This document shows, piece by piece, positions 35,701 through 47,700 of a DNA stretch of 64,000 nucleotides (its first letter is position 1; each line of letters begins with the position of its first letter). The position numbers and the translations under genes were made by a program. Origin of the DNA: Lanius collurio. Lineage: Eukaryota > Chordata > Aves > Passeriformes > Laniidae. Under the pieces are notes generated by a model. That model was not told the origin of the DNA and made no database searches. It saw nothing but the letters and a program-made list of their open reading frames with translations. The stretch spans positions 1,525,069 through 1,589,068 of the forward strand of contig JACBWW010000029.1 in assembly GCA_020086605.1 (NCBI GenBank), read 5' to 3'.

Positions 35701-38700
35701 CCAGTCACCAGCTGCCTCTGCCACACTCACAGCTCATGGCAATGTCTCAGGGTTTGGATTTGCATGGAGAAACTCTCCCCAGGCTAGCAGGAGCCAGCAG
35801 TGGACAGCATCTGTTCCCAACATCCTCTGACATTGCAAAATCCAGGGAAAAACCCAGATCCGAGCACCAGAAATCTTCATGCAAATCTCCTCATTCCCAA
35901 GCCAGTACCAGCCTCACACTGTGGGATGCCAGGAAAGCCACCCTGGCTCTGCACAGGGCTCTGCAGCCTTTGCACAACCCTCCAGCCTCTCCCTGAATTT
36001 CAGCACGGATTACCAGGCACTGGCACCGACTGAGCCAGCGGAGGCCCGGCAGCCCCAGCTCCCCCAGGGAACCGTGGCCTTCCCACCACCAGCTGCTCCT
36101 GGCAGCTGCAGTGGCACAGCCAGGGCAGCCAGGATGCTGGGGGGGTGGTGAGGGACCACATGGACCAGCAGCTCCATGAGAGCTGTCCTGGATGCACCAG
36201 CAGCAGGAGCTGACACCGGGCTGGGGTGGCACAAGGGATGGCTCCATCCCTGTTTTCTTTACTACAAACTTGTGTGCAACAAAATAAAGCCTTTGCCAAA
36301 CGAAATGGGCCCCAAGCCAGCTCCTTCCAAGGCTCCCTGGAATGCTCTGCTCTGTCATCCCTCGGCAGGCGCTGAGATTTTGTGCAGGTATCAGTTTTTC
36401 TGTTTGGGAGGCTCTTCCAGCTGGATGTCTTTGATGGGCTTTTCTGCAGAGGTGGCACGGAGCTGGAGGAGCAGGGAAACCTGCCTGTGGTAAATGGTAA
36501 AACCCTCTGGCAAGGCTGTGATGCTGCTCTAGACAGGGTGTCTAAATATAGACTCCTCATTTATTACGCTGCAGCTGCTGGGTTTGGTGTGAGAGGAGCC
36601 AGGGGCTGCAGTGATGCTCCCCTCACCCACGGCTGGGACTGCCTGGACACATCCAGAGGCTCACACTGGCCCAAACCGGGTGCACAGCATAAAATAATCC
36701 ATCAGTCTTTTCCCTGGGTGTCTCTTGAAAGATGAGACTGGGTCCAAATCCCCCATACTGCATCCCATATGGGTTTAGATGTGCTGGCATGAGTGGGTCC
36801 AGCCTGGGTGGGAAGGAGTTCCCCTGCTCCTGGTGAGAGCAGAGGTGGTGCCCATGACTCTGGTAAAGGATGGGTGGCTTTCCTGTGGCTTCCCCATTGC
36901 CAAAATCCAGGGATCTTCCTCACCCAAACCAGCCACAGATGGAGCAGAGGGGCAGGAGGGGCAGGGAGCCATGCGTGCCACAGAGCCCCAGGCCTCCATC
37001 TCCTTCCCTCTGGGATGTGCAAGAGAGATAAATCCTGGTGTGACCCCAGTTCCTGGCAAAGGTTCCCCTGCCTGTAGTGCCAGGGAGACAGCAAGTGCAG
37101 CCAGGTTGAGCACTGGCACCCGTGGCTGGCTTGGGTGAGGGAGCACCCCGGGGTTTTGGCGGCAGGGAAGCCACAGGAAAGCCACCCATCCTTTGGCAGC
37201 AGGCCTGGGTGCCTCCATCAGCACATCTGAGGAAAAAAGGGTGAAAAGCAGGGATGCCCTGCATGGCTGGGCAGCCAGGCTGGGCTGTGGCACTGCTGGG
37301 ACTCGCAGCAGCCATCCCCCAACTCCTGGCACCGAGTCCCATTGAGACGGGGCCAAGCGGGACGGAACTCCAGGCATCCCTCCTGCCTCCCACTGCTGCG
37401 GGGCTCCCGGCCGGGTCACGCTGGGACACCCCGCTGCCCGGGTGGCCAGGGCCCTGCTGCCAGCACTGCCAGCCACCTGCCCCACCAGCACAGCCCTGTG
37501 CAAAGCAAACAGCCCCCAGCTCCCCCCCACAGCCACCCCACCGGCCAAGCGGGAGGCTGGGGAGTGCCAGGAGAGGGTTAAGCCATTAATGGCAGCACCA
37601 GTCCTGCACCCCACACGCTGCTGCTGGGACCACTCAGGGGTGTCCCAAGCTGTGGGGTCTGTTGGGGCTGCCTCGTCCCACCGGCAGCAAACGCTCCTTG
37701 GGGACAATCAGATGGAGGGGTGGCAGCAGCAGAGGCAGCCTGGTGCCCACTGTGCCTGTGCCACCCACTCAGGAGGGGCCTGGGAACCTGCCTGGCACTC
37801 CTGCTCACACCCACCCTCACACAGCAGGGTGCTGGGTGGGACACAGCCCCTCTGAGCATTGCCCCAGCAGGGACAGAGGTGACAGTCCCTGCCCTGGGCA
37901 CCCCAGCCCCTGCTGGACGCTGAGCCTGGTGGCTGCAGAAGCAGCCAATGCCCAGGGACACAAAGGACCTCGTAGCCCAGGCTGCTGTCCCCATAGGAGA
38001 GGCAGGACAAGGCATGGGGCTCCTGAAAAAGCCACTGCCCATGGAATGACAGGCCCTTGGCCCTCCCAGATTGTCCCCACTGCCATGGGGGCCACAGAAA
38101 GACTGCTTCTGCCAGTGACCCACGGGCAGCACCAAAGACCTCCTTGTCCCTTCTGGCGCTGCTTCCCTTTCTCCCCTCATTCCCTTTCCAGGCACCATCC
38201 TATGCACGGACTTTCAGCAACCCAAAAAATCCCCAGATGTGATCCCTGGGTGGCCTCCTCCTCCTCCTCCCTGTGCTGACATCTGCTGAAGCAGCACAGA
38301 GGGGACATGGGACGCCCTGTTTCTGCCTGCCCCCTCAGCTCCAGAGGCCTTTCCCCTGCTTTCCCCCGGTTCAGGAGGGGCATCAACCCTTGGGCAGTGG
38401 CTGGTATTTGGGTGAGAGGCAACACTGGGGTACAGAGCCAGGAGCACGTGCTGCTGCTGTCCTGACACACAGAGGGCTGGGCTGTGCCTGGCCACCAGCA
38501 CAGGCTCCAGCAACTCTCCCACGGCCACCCCCGGGACCCCCGAGCCCAGCTGTGAGGGGTGAGAGGCAGGGGAAGAGCCTGGGGAGCAGAGCCTGCCTTG
38601 CCTGAGCCTCTGCCCTCCCTGCCTGCAGCTCCCTGGCCTGGGGGGCTTCCCACTGCTTTTTCCCCACTGCGGGACCGCTGCTGTCCAGCTGGGAAGAGCC

Positions 38701-41700
38701 CTGTGCCCATTCCTGATGGGGTACTCTGCCACAAGGCTCCTTCCCCCTCTGCCACCCTGCTCACCCTCCTTTGGCTCCCAGCTGTGACCCTCTCCCACCT
38801 TTCCCGCAGGAGGATTTTCCTGACGCCCGCCAAGGGATTTGCAGGCATAAAGTGCTCACTCAGTGCCATCAGTGCCCGGGAGCTGCTGGCATCCACCCTG
38901 GCAGACAGCCAGCACTGTCCTGGAGAAACCTGGGCAAAAATCTCACCCTGGGACTGCTGAGCCCAGCCCTGGGCAGCCCCTGGGCCCGGCCATCGCCCCT
39001 CGCCAGGGGCACGGGTCCCGTGGGAGGAGGCAGTGCCCGGGCAGCCAGAACAGGGGACATCCAAAGAAGGAAAAGAGTTGGATGGATGAGGAGCCAGCCG
39101 GGCTCCCTGGCCAGCCAGCCCATACTGTAAAAGGAGTGGGAGCAGGGAAGTGCACAGCTCTGGCTCCAGCGGTTTTAAGATGGCTGTGAAGCTGAGAGGA
39201 GAAGGAGGAGAAGAAGGAGGAGGAGGAGGAGGACATTAACCCTCCCAGCACTGCGCTGCAGCCAGGAGCACTGCAGGGAGATGAATGGCAGCTTTCCAGA
39301 GGCTCCACTTTGCAGTAGATGGATCGGGGACCACTCAACTCCCACCCCATAAAATCCAGCTGGTGATGCTTTCAGGCCCTGGCAGGACCGAGCTGGGAGA
39401 TGGTGACCTCTCAGACAGGCTGAGGGAAGGAGGAGGAGGAGGAGGCACATGACAAACAAAGGAGGTGACCCACCATGGGACAGGACACTCAGCAGGACCT
39501 TAAAGACCCCTTGAACATGGACTCCCTGAAAAGGTGCCCTTCCACTCATGCTGCCCCTGGGGGCTCAGCACACCGGAGGGGCAGGAAAGGGGCACCCCTG
39601 GGTTGGCATCCCTTGCTGGCTGCTCAGCAGGGAGCAGCAGAGCCAAGTGACTGCTCAGCTTCCCTGCTCTTGTCCCTGCGGACACTCACGTGAATATTCA
39701 CGCTTTTCCTGCTTAATGTTTTCCTTTAAAAACATCGGGCTTGGCCTTCCCGGTGCTTTTCTGCAGGAGTCATCAGAGCTGCAGCGACTGGAGGAGCAAA
39801 GGTATCGGGCACTTAACAACAACTTCCCTTCTCCAAAGTTTTAATTGGTCATTGACGTCAAGTGATTATTGAGAAATATTAATTAAGAAAGCATTTAAGA
39901 GCCTGGCTTTTGTTGAGGTTTTGCCATTACAATTAGTTTATCGGCCAACGGGAGAAACATCAGCCTTTGCAGTCACTTGGAGTGCAGCAAAGTGCCCATA
40001 ATTAATTTCCCTTTCCGCAGCAAGTGCTTTGCTCTGACCTGCCTTGGGGACTTGCTTTTCTCCAGGTGTGCCAACCACAGCAGCCCTGGAAACACCCAGC
40101 CACACGGACACCAGCATGGGAACACCATGTCCCTTCCAGCCCCTCAACCACGCAGGGATAGCAGCTCTTTTCGGGAAAGCATCCTGGCCACACGCCCTGA
40201 TCCTGGGGAGGAGGCCACCCTGCCTTTGAAAGAGATTTTCTTTTTATCTCCTTCCTGCCCTGGGCAAGCAGCCGCCTCACAGGTGCTTGGCACTGAGAGG
40301 ATGTGTTTTGGCAGCCCAGCGCTTTTCAGGAGTTCCCTCAAGCCCCTCATACAGCGGCAGCACCCACCACAGACAGCAGCAGGATGCTGGAGAGGCAGGA
40401 TAACCCCATGGGATGCCTCTAGGAATGGGGCTTGAGCACTGCCTGATCCTGCCTCAGCCTGTGCACAACTCAGGCTGGTCCCTTCAGCAGCAACTGCTGC
40501 CTCTCCATCTCTGCTGGGGCAGCAGCAGCTCCTCTTTCTCTGGGGGCTCTGGGGTGCTGGTGGATGGGGGAGGCTGGCAGGGGTGCTGAGGGGCTGGCAG
40601 GCTGCAGAGTGGGTGCCAGCACAGCCCAGCCCTTCCAGAGCAGGCTGCAGGGCTGCAGGACACACTCCCAAGCCGGATGCCGCTGCTGCATCCCCTCACA
40701 GCACCCCGAGTGCAGCACCAGGAGGGGCTGGCAGCCCCCGCTCAGCAGCTGGGTCAGCTATATATAAACAGAGCAGCCCCAGTCCCAGGCACCTTCCTGC
40801 CTTGCATCATTGCCACCCTAAAAACCACGGCCCGGGGACAGGGGCTGTGGCAGCCATGCGGTGCTGCCGCCTTGCCAGAGGCTCTGCTGAAGCTGCTCCT
40901 TCATGGCCATCGCTCCAAGGGCTCCCCACCCTTCACCCTGCCCACCCAAGGCAGCCACCACAGAGTGGGGGACCAGGTGGGACAGATGCCTAAAGGACAA
41001 AGGGACCAGGTGGGAGCAATACCTGCAGGATGGATGCTCCCAGGAGGCCACGGCTTTGAGCTGTGTGTGCACTCCTCCATGCAGAGCAGGCCCCCAGGAG
41101 GGAGATTCCCATTTCCATTTATCCAAACCAGCCAGATCAGCTCCCAGGCACCAAGGCAAGCAGCTCAAAGCCCTTCATTAGGGCTGGGAAGATGCCTGCC
41201 AGCCCAAGGGGTGCAGGCGTGCACCCACAGGTTCAGCTCCCAAAGTGAGCAGCCTCAGTGCTGCACATCCCTGGGGAAGAACATTTTGTAGGAAGACTCT
41301 GCAGCAGGATGGTTTAGTTCCAGTGTCCCCAGTTTGCTGCACCCCGAGGGCAGATGCCATCCCCAGTGCAGCATGCCCTGTAGTTTGTGGGTGCAGCAAA
41401 TCAAGTGGGGGAGCCCAGGAGAGGCGGGTTTGGGGTGCTTTGGGCTGCTCCCTTCCCAGCCTTGTTGGCACTGTGTGGGAGAAGAGGGATGGTGCTCATC
41501 CTGCACCCCACACACAGCCTGAACAGCCCTTTGCAGCCTGCAGGTCTCCAGTTGTCTGCAGCTGAACATCACCCAGCCCGGAGGGTTGGTTATTAGGGAA
41601 AAACACTTTAATGAGGCAGCTCATTAAAGGCAGGAACAGATTAACCCAGGAACCTGAGGAACTCGGTGACTGCCGAGTTCAAGAATAGGAGAAATAGGCC

Positions 41701-44700
41701 TTTCCCTGGCAACGGTGGGAGATGCTGCCTCAAAGCAGTGGGATGAGCCCTTGAATCCTCAAAACCGTTTCAAAGCCCTGCACCCTCCCAGGAGCTGTGT
41801 GAGCTCTGGAGATGAAAGGTGCGGGGAAGGGTGGACCACAGCTTGAAACCTATGAGAACACCCACTGAAATACAAGCGGAAAATACTCCATCCCCAATAG
41901 TCAAGTTCAGGCACTGCCTCCTCCTCTGATCAAGCAAAATCCCAGCACCAGCGTGGACTTCCAGCAGGGATGCTCCAGGGAGAAAGCCTTTGGCAAGACA
42001 CAGCCCTGCTGCACAGGAGTGATGTGGGAGGAGAGGCAAAGGCAAGCAGAGTTCACAGTTACGGTCACCACAGAAAAATGAACCCTGGAAAAAAAAAAAT
42101 CCAGCTTCACTTCCCACTACCAGGAAGGGTTTGCAGCCCATCCCTTTCCACAGGCAAAGGAAAGGCTGGTAAGTGGTGGAAGCCCAGGCAAGTGGGGTAC
42201 CTGGGGAGGCTGGGGCTGCCTCAAAGCCACTCCAGCAGCAGGGCGAGGAGTCAGGCTCGTGCCGTGGCTGTTATGAATGAAGGTGGGAGCAGTGCAGCTA
42301 AAGATAACTTTGTGAGCAGGTACTATTAATAGCAGTACTATCGGGCTCTTGCTCTGCGCTTCCCGCGACGCTCTGCAGGATGGAGGAGCGCTAATGGACC
42401 GGGCCCTGCCACGGCGCTCCGAAGGACCCTGTGTGCATCCCCGAGCCCAGCAGTGGCACTGACGCCCTCAAGGAACGGGCATCAGCAGCGGTGGCCGAGC
42501 CTGCCACCGGTCACCCGCCACCGGTCACCCGCCACCGGTCACCCGCCACTGGTCACCCGCCACCAGCGCGGCACCGGCCGGGCGCTCGGAGCTCGGATGC
42601 CGCGGAGCTGCTGGCGAGGCTGCTGCCATGCCGGTTTCCATGGCGACTTCAGCACTTGGCGCGAGATGGAGATGACGGGATCAGCCAGCGAAGTCACTGA
42701 GCAGAGCTGGCGTCCTCCGTCTGCCGTGGCCGGCGGCACAGCCCTGCCAGCCCTGCAAGGGTGAGCGGCTGGCACAGGGTGAAGCCCCGGCAGCCTCGAG
42801 GCATCTGGGTCCCCCTCGCCTTACAGGGTGCGTGTAGCTGCCAGCTGTCCTGGTGATGCAGAGCCTGCCCATCACATCTGCCCCTCCAGCTCTTTCCAGG
42901 TCCTGACCCCAGCCCTGTGCTGGCCACCCAGCACAGCCAGCACTGGAGCACCCACCCAGGTCTGTGCCCCAGGCACTACCCCCAGCACTGCACTCCCACT
43001 CTCGGTGGGGCTGTCTCCCTGGCAGCAGGACACACATCCCTTCAAACCCCAGCTTGTGGCATCAGGGCCCACCAGCATGGCCTGGCAGGGTGGAACGCAG
43101 CTCCTCTCTGCAGCTGAAGGAGATGCTGCAGGCTGGGGCTGACCTGGCACTGGGACAGCCCTGATCCTCACTGGCCCTTGGCCCCATGGAGGCTTTCCCT
43201 GGCTTACAGGTAATCTAAGATCAAGTGCTCCAGCCAGACGTGCCCGGTCAGACACTCAGGGACACCATGGAGCACTGGGGAACCGAACACCTGCAGCATG
43301 TGACTCCCCAGCTGGCTCAGCCTCCCTGGCCCCAAAAGAGCCCTCCCTGGGGACCCCAGCCCTTGCCAAGCTGCCACGCGTGGCCGTGGCAATCCCAGGC
43401 TGCTGGCAGGGAGCACACGGGGCCGGGGCAGCGGGCGTGGGGCCGGGACCCCCAGCACCCCTTCCCGCCCGTTCGCAGGATCCTCGCCACACACCCTTTT
43501 ATTCCAGCAGTGCAATTAGCCTTGCTGACCCCTGAAATCCTCAGCCTCTCTAAGCAGCCATGCATTAAATCCCGGATCCAAGAGTGGAAATAGACTTTGT
43601 AAAAGGCTTATGGCCCTATTTATTACATTTTACGCATGACGGAGCCGGACAGCGCGGCAGCGGCGCTGCGGCCGGCACCGGCGCTGCCTCCACGCCGAGG
43701 CAGCCGGACACACGGACGGGCAGGGGCTGCAGCGGGCAGCAGAGCCTCGGCGGGTGTCTGCTCCCAGCCAGGCTTGTGCTGCCAGCTGAGTGCTCCCACA
43801 GACGCAGGCCGGCAGGGATATCGATCTAGATGAAAGCCAACACCGCTGCCGGGGCCGGGTAACCGTATCTGCCGCACATTTGTATTCCTCAGAGCAGGGC
43901 GGGAGGGCAGCAGCCATCTGCCAGGGAGCTCGGGGATCCTGGGGACACTGAGAGCCCTCTGCATGGAGCCCCACTGCCTCCTCCCCTTCCACTGCACAGC
44001 CTCGGCCTTCTCCATTTCACCTGCACCCTGCTAGGGCCGAATAACACAGAGCTGAGCAGGGCATCACCCAAACAGGACCTGCCTGGTCCCTGTGTGTGGG
44101 AGCCGAGGGGACGTCGCACCGGCGTTCGCAAGGTTGTCCAAGGGCACCGTGGGAAGCCGGCGTGCAGGTGTTCACTGGCACGTCCCTGGGGTCCCACGGT
44201 TTAGCCAGGTGGCTCCTGGCCCGGGGGGATGGCAGAGGAGCCTGCACACCACAGGCTGCACAGCTCCGAGCTGGGCACAGGGCACAGCGAGGGGCAGGGA
44301 TGGGCAGCGAGGGGACGAGGTGTGCAGGGAGGCAGAGCCGCTGTGTGCAAAGGAGGCAACACAAGAAGCACAGACACAGTGCTCAGACAGCTGAGGGACC
44401 CTCTGGTTTCTGGCAGGAAACACAAGGCAGCCCCTGTGTGTCTCCAAAAAACCCAGGGAGCCCCTGCAGCAGCACCAGGCCGGGGAGCCGCTCTCGTGTC
44501 AGTGCTGCAAAGCAGGAGGGGAACACAAGGGTGTCCTCTCCATACTCTTGTAACGGGCCAGCTGCAGAGACTCGTGCAGCATGTGTCCCCAAGTCCCTGG
44601 GACACCAGGACACACACACAAACAGCTGCTGCCCCCTCCCTTGGAAGGGACACATGGCACCCTCACTGCAGAGCAGCTGGAAATGGTAAGAGACAAAAGC

Positions 44701-47700
44701 AAAGGTCACCTTGTGCACCTCTGAGAAACTCAGTTTCTGTCAACGCTTGGTGCAAGCCTGGCTGATCCCAGGGGTGCACGAGAGGCCCCACACACCACAT
44801 GGTCAGACCCATCACTTGTGCTGACTTCAAAGGCAAAGAGCTCTGGTGTGTGGAGAAGCAGGAGCGGGTCCATGGGATGTGCCCAGTGCCTGGATCCTGC
44901 CAACAGCTGCATCTCAGAGGAGTGCACAGGCCCTGGTGCCCAGGAGGGTGGGCGTGCCTGAACGTCCATGAACATCCCTGGCAAAGGGAAATGGCACCTG
45001 TGGGTGTCCCTGAGCTTGGCATTCCAAAGGCTTGGTCCCACACCTTACCCTAAAGGAGCTCAAAGGCTTTGCTGCATGAGGTGCACCTATGGGCAGAAAG
45101 ACCCTTGCACTTCCCTGCCTTTCCACCCAACCCCACACTGTGGGAGTGAATCCACCCCAACAGCCCTGACTGATCACCCTGAGGGGCTGCAGCCCCACAG
45201 GGCCCTTTGGCAGGGCTGGATGTGGAGGTTTCACCGGATAGCACAGCTCTGCCTCGGTGCTTTGGAGCACGGATCCTCCCTCCAAGGGGAGGTGATGGCA
45301 AAACAAGCAGCATGTTTGGGCACAGATGGGCTCTGGCCTCAAAAGGCATCGAGACATTTAGAAGAAACCCTGCAGTCTGCATCCCCACAGGTTTGTGCTT
45401 CCCAATCCGGTCACTGCCGTGAGCTTCCCACTGATCCACAACACTTCAAGCCCATCCTGATAATGGCAAGGGGAATAATCCCCCCAGGCCCCACTGACTG
45501 AGGTTTAAAGTCCCCATAACACCCATGCACAAAGGTCCCATACCCGCCAGGGCACTCGCAGGCTAATCCTCCCTCCAGAGCAGCTGCTATATTTAGGTAT
45601 CTAAATGAGACAGAGTGGCTCTTTCCAAAAAAGAGTTCGTTTGGGTTACATAAATACAGAGAGAAACTTGAAAGCTGTATTTCCAGGTCCCTGCACTGCC
45701 ATGAACGAGCAGAGATGAGGACAGTCTCCCCCGATAATCTGCCTTTCATGTATTTTCGACTCAGCTGTGCAGATGGGTTTCCAGCTCCTCTGGGCAGACA
45801 GGCAGGAGGTGGAAACTGAGATGAGGCAGCCAGGGCAAGCAGACCCTCATGGGCAGCCCTGTTCTCCACAGGGAAACCGCTGTGCATCCCAGATTCCCTG
45901 GCAGAGGAATGGAGAAGCCAGCGCTCTGTGCAGGCCCTGGGCAGGAGGAGTCAACAGGAGTAAATCAAGTGAGCAGCTCCAGCCCTTCCCGTTTGTGTTG
46001 TCCCAACATCCCCCCACGACACCGCTCCCCTCTCAGCTACCAACTTCCTTCCTGCTGCATCCCCTTCCACATCCCAAAGCCTCTGGTCCCACGGAGAATT
46101 CCCAAGAGAATGTCCTGCACACCGACCACGGCTCACCCCAAGCTCCAGGGGCTGCTCCCCAGTTCAGCTGCTGGTCCCCCCCAGAGCTGGGTGACAGCGT
46201 GTACCGTGAGGGTTTCTGGGGACATGGGCCACGTGCTTTCAATTTTCAAAATATATATAAATAGACGTACTTATTCCTTCTTAAGAGAACACGGCAACAA
46301 GAAAAAAAAAAAAAATCAGCTCAAATACCATCCAACCTTTCAGCCTGAGAAAACCACACAGTTCTCACAGGCTTGAGTTCTGTTACCTGGGAAATGGGTT
46401 CTAGCACTCCAAACCCGCATGCGCCAGCCTCCCTGTGGGGCCCACACAGAAACAGAAACTTCCTTTTTAAGAAAAAAAATTGCCATTTTTTTTTCTTTTC
46501 ATTATCAGCACGGTTTGGTCGTGACTGTGTGTGCGAGCCTGCTCGAAAGGAGAAACGATGCTGGTGTTTTAAATCTGCAGCTCTGCAGAGCTCTGGGGTT
46601 TATGCTGTTCCAGGGGAGGTTTGAAAAGCCTCCTGTCATTAAGAGGAGGGAAGGTGGCTCAGAGCTGCACACACCTGGCAGGGCAGAGCTGCAGGTCCTG
46701 GGGGCAAAGGGAAGCAGCCCTGCAGCCACGGTTTGCAGGGAGCCAGCGGGAATGCAAAGTTTAATTAGCTGGAAGCCAAGGGCCGTGGAAGGTGCAAACA
46801 TTTGCACCGAGGCAGGGGAAGTGCCAATAAATCAGGACAGAGGACTAAAGCTGGACAAAGTTCAGCCCCGCCGTGCTGGTGCCCGGTGAGCACCCTGTGC
46901 GTGGCAGGAGCGGGTGCTGGCAGCTCACCTGGCATGAACCCCTGCCCTACTCTGCCCTGATCCCACATGTGGGCAGTGGGATCTCGCCCTGTTCCCAGCC
47001 CAGGAGCGTGGGCTCTGCCTGGGCATTGCACATGGAGCAAAGGACCATGGCCACCACCTCTGTGCCCACAGTGTCACCACACCGTGCTGGCAGAGGGACT
47101 GGCCTCTGCAGGCGAGAGAGAGCCAGAGCCTGTCCCTGCTTCATCCTCCCAGGAGAGCTGTGGGTGCCACGTTTGCCACCTCCAGCTCCTCGCTGTCAAC
47201 CTGGCACAGCCATGGCCGAATGTGACCAGCGCTGGTCTCAGCTCCAACCCAGCCCTGCCAGTCCTGTGTGCATGTGGAGGGTCATGGCAGTGTCCTGAAC
47301 ACCCTGCAGCTACAGATGCACTTTCTGCATGAAAAACCAACAACGTGCCTCCCTCCTAACCCAGGAACTTGGCTAAAAAAATGAAAGAAATGTTCAGCAA
47401 AAACGCTGCTTGGCAGCTCCCCTGCACCCCAGGACAGCTGGGGCTGCTCCAGCCGTGGGTCACCTCATGGCAGGACAGTCACAGCTGTCACTTGTGAAAG
47501 CCACATCCCCCCTCCACGGCGCAGGAGGGAGGACAACGGTGAAGAGAGGCAGCTGGGCTTCCTTCCGTCCACCGGCTGCCCCAGCGCGGGCTCCCAGCCC
47601 CGGCTCAGGACGCTCGGGCCTCACCACAGGATTTCCTTGCTCTTGACGTCCATGAAAACTAGGAAATGAGGGTTCCTCAGGGAGTAGGTGGAGAAGGCAG

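Noticed and set aside
40755..40766. TATATATAAA element on the plus strand as an alternative promoter
   Set aside because: A lone TATA-like word in antisense orientation to PPARGC1B with no downstream gene recognised.
44700..44714. AAAGGTCACCTTG as an ERR response element
   Set aside because: It contains an AGGTCA half-site but not a full TCAAGGTCA match; half-sites are too common to call.
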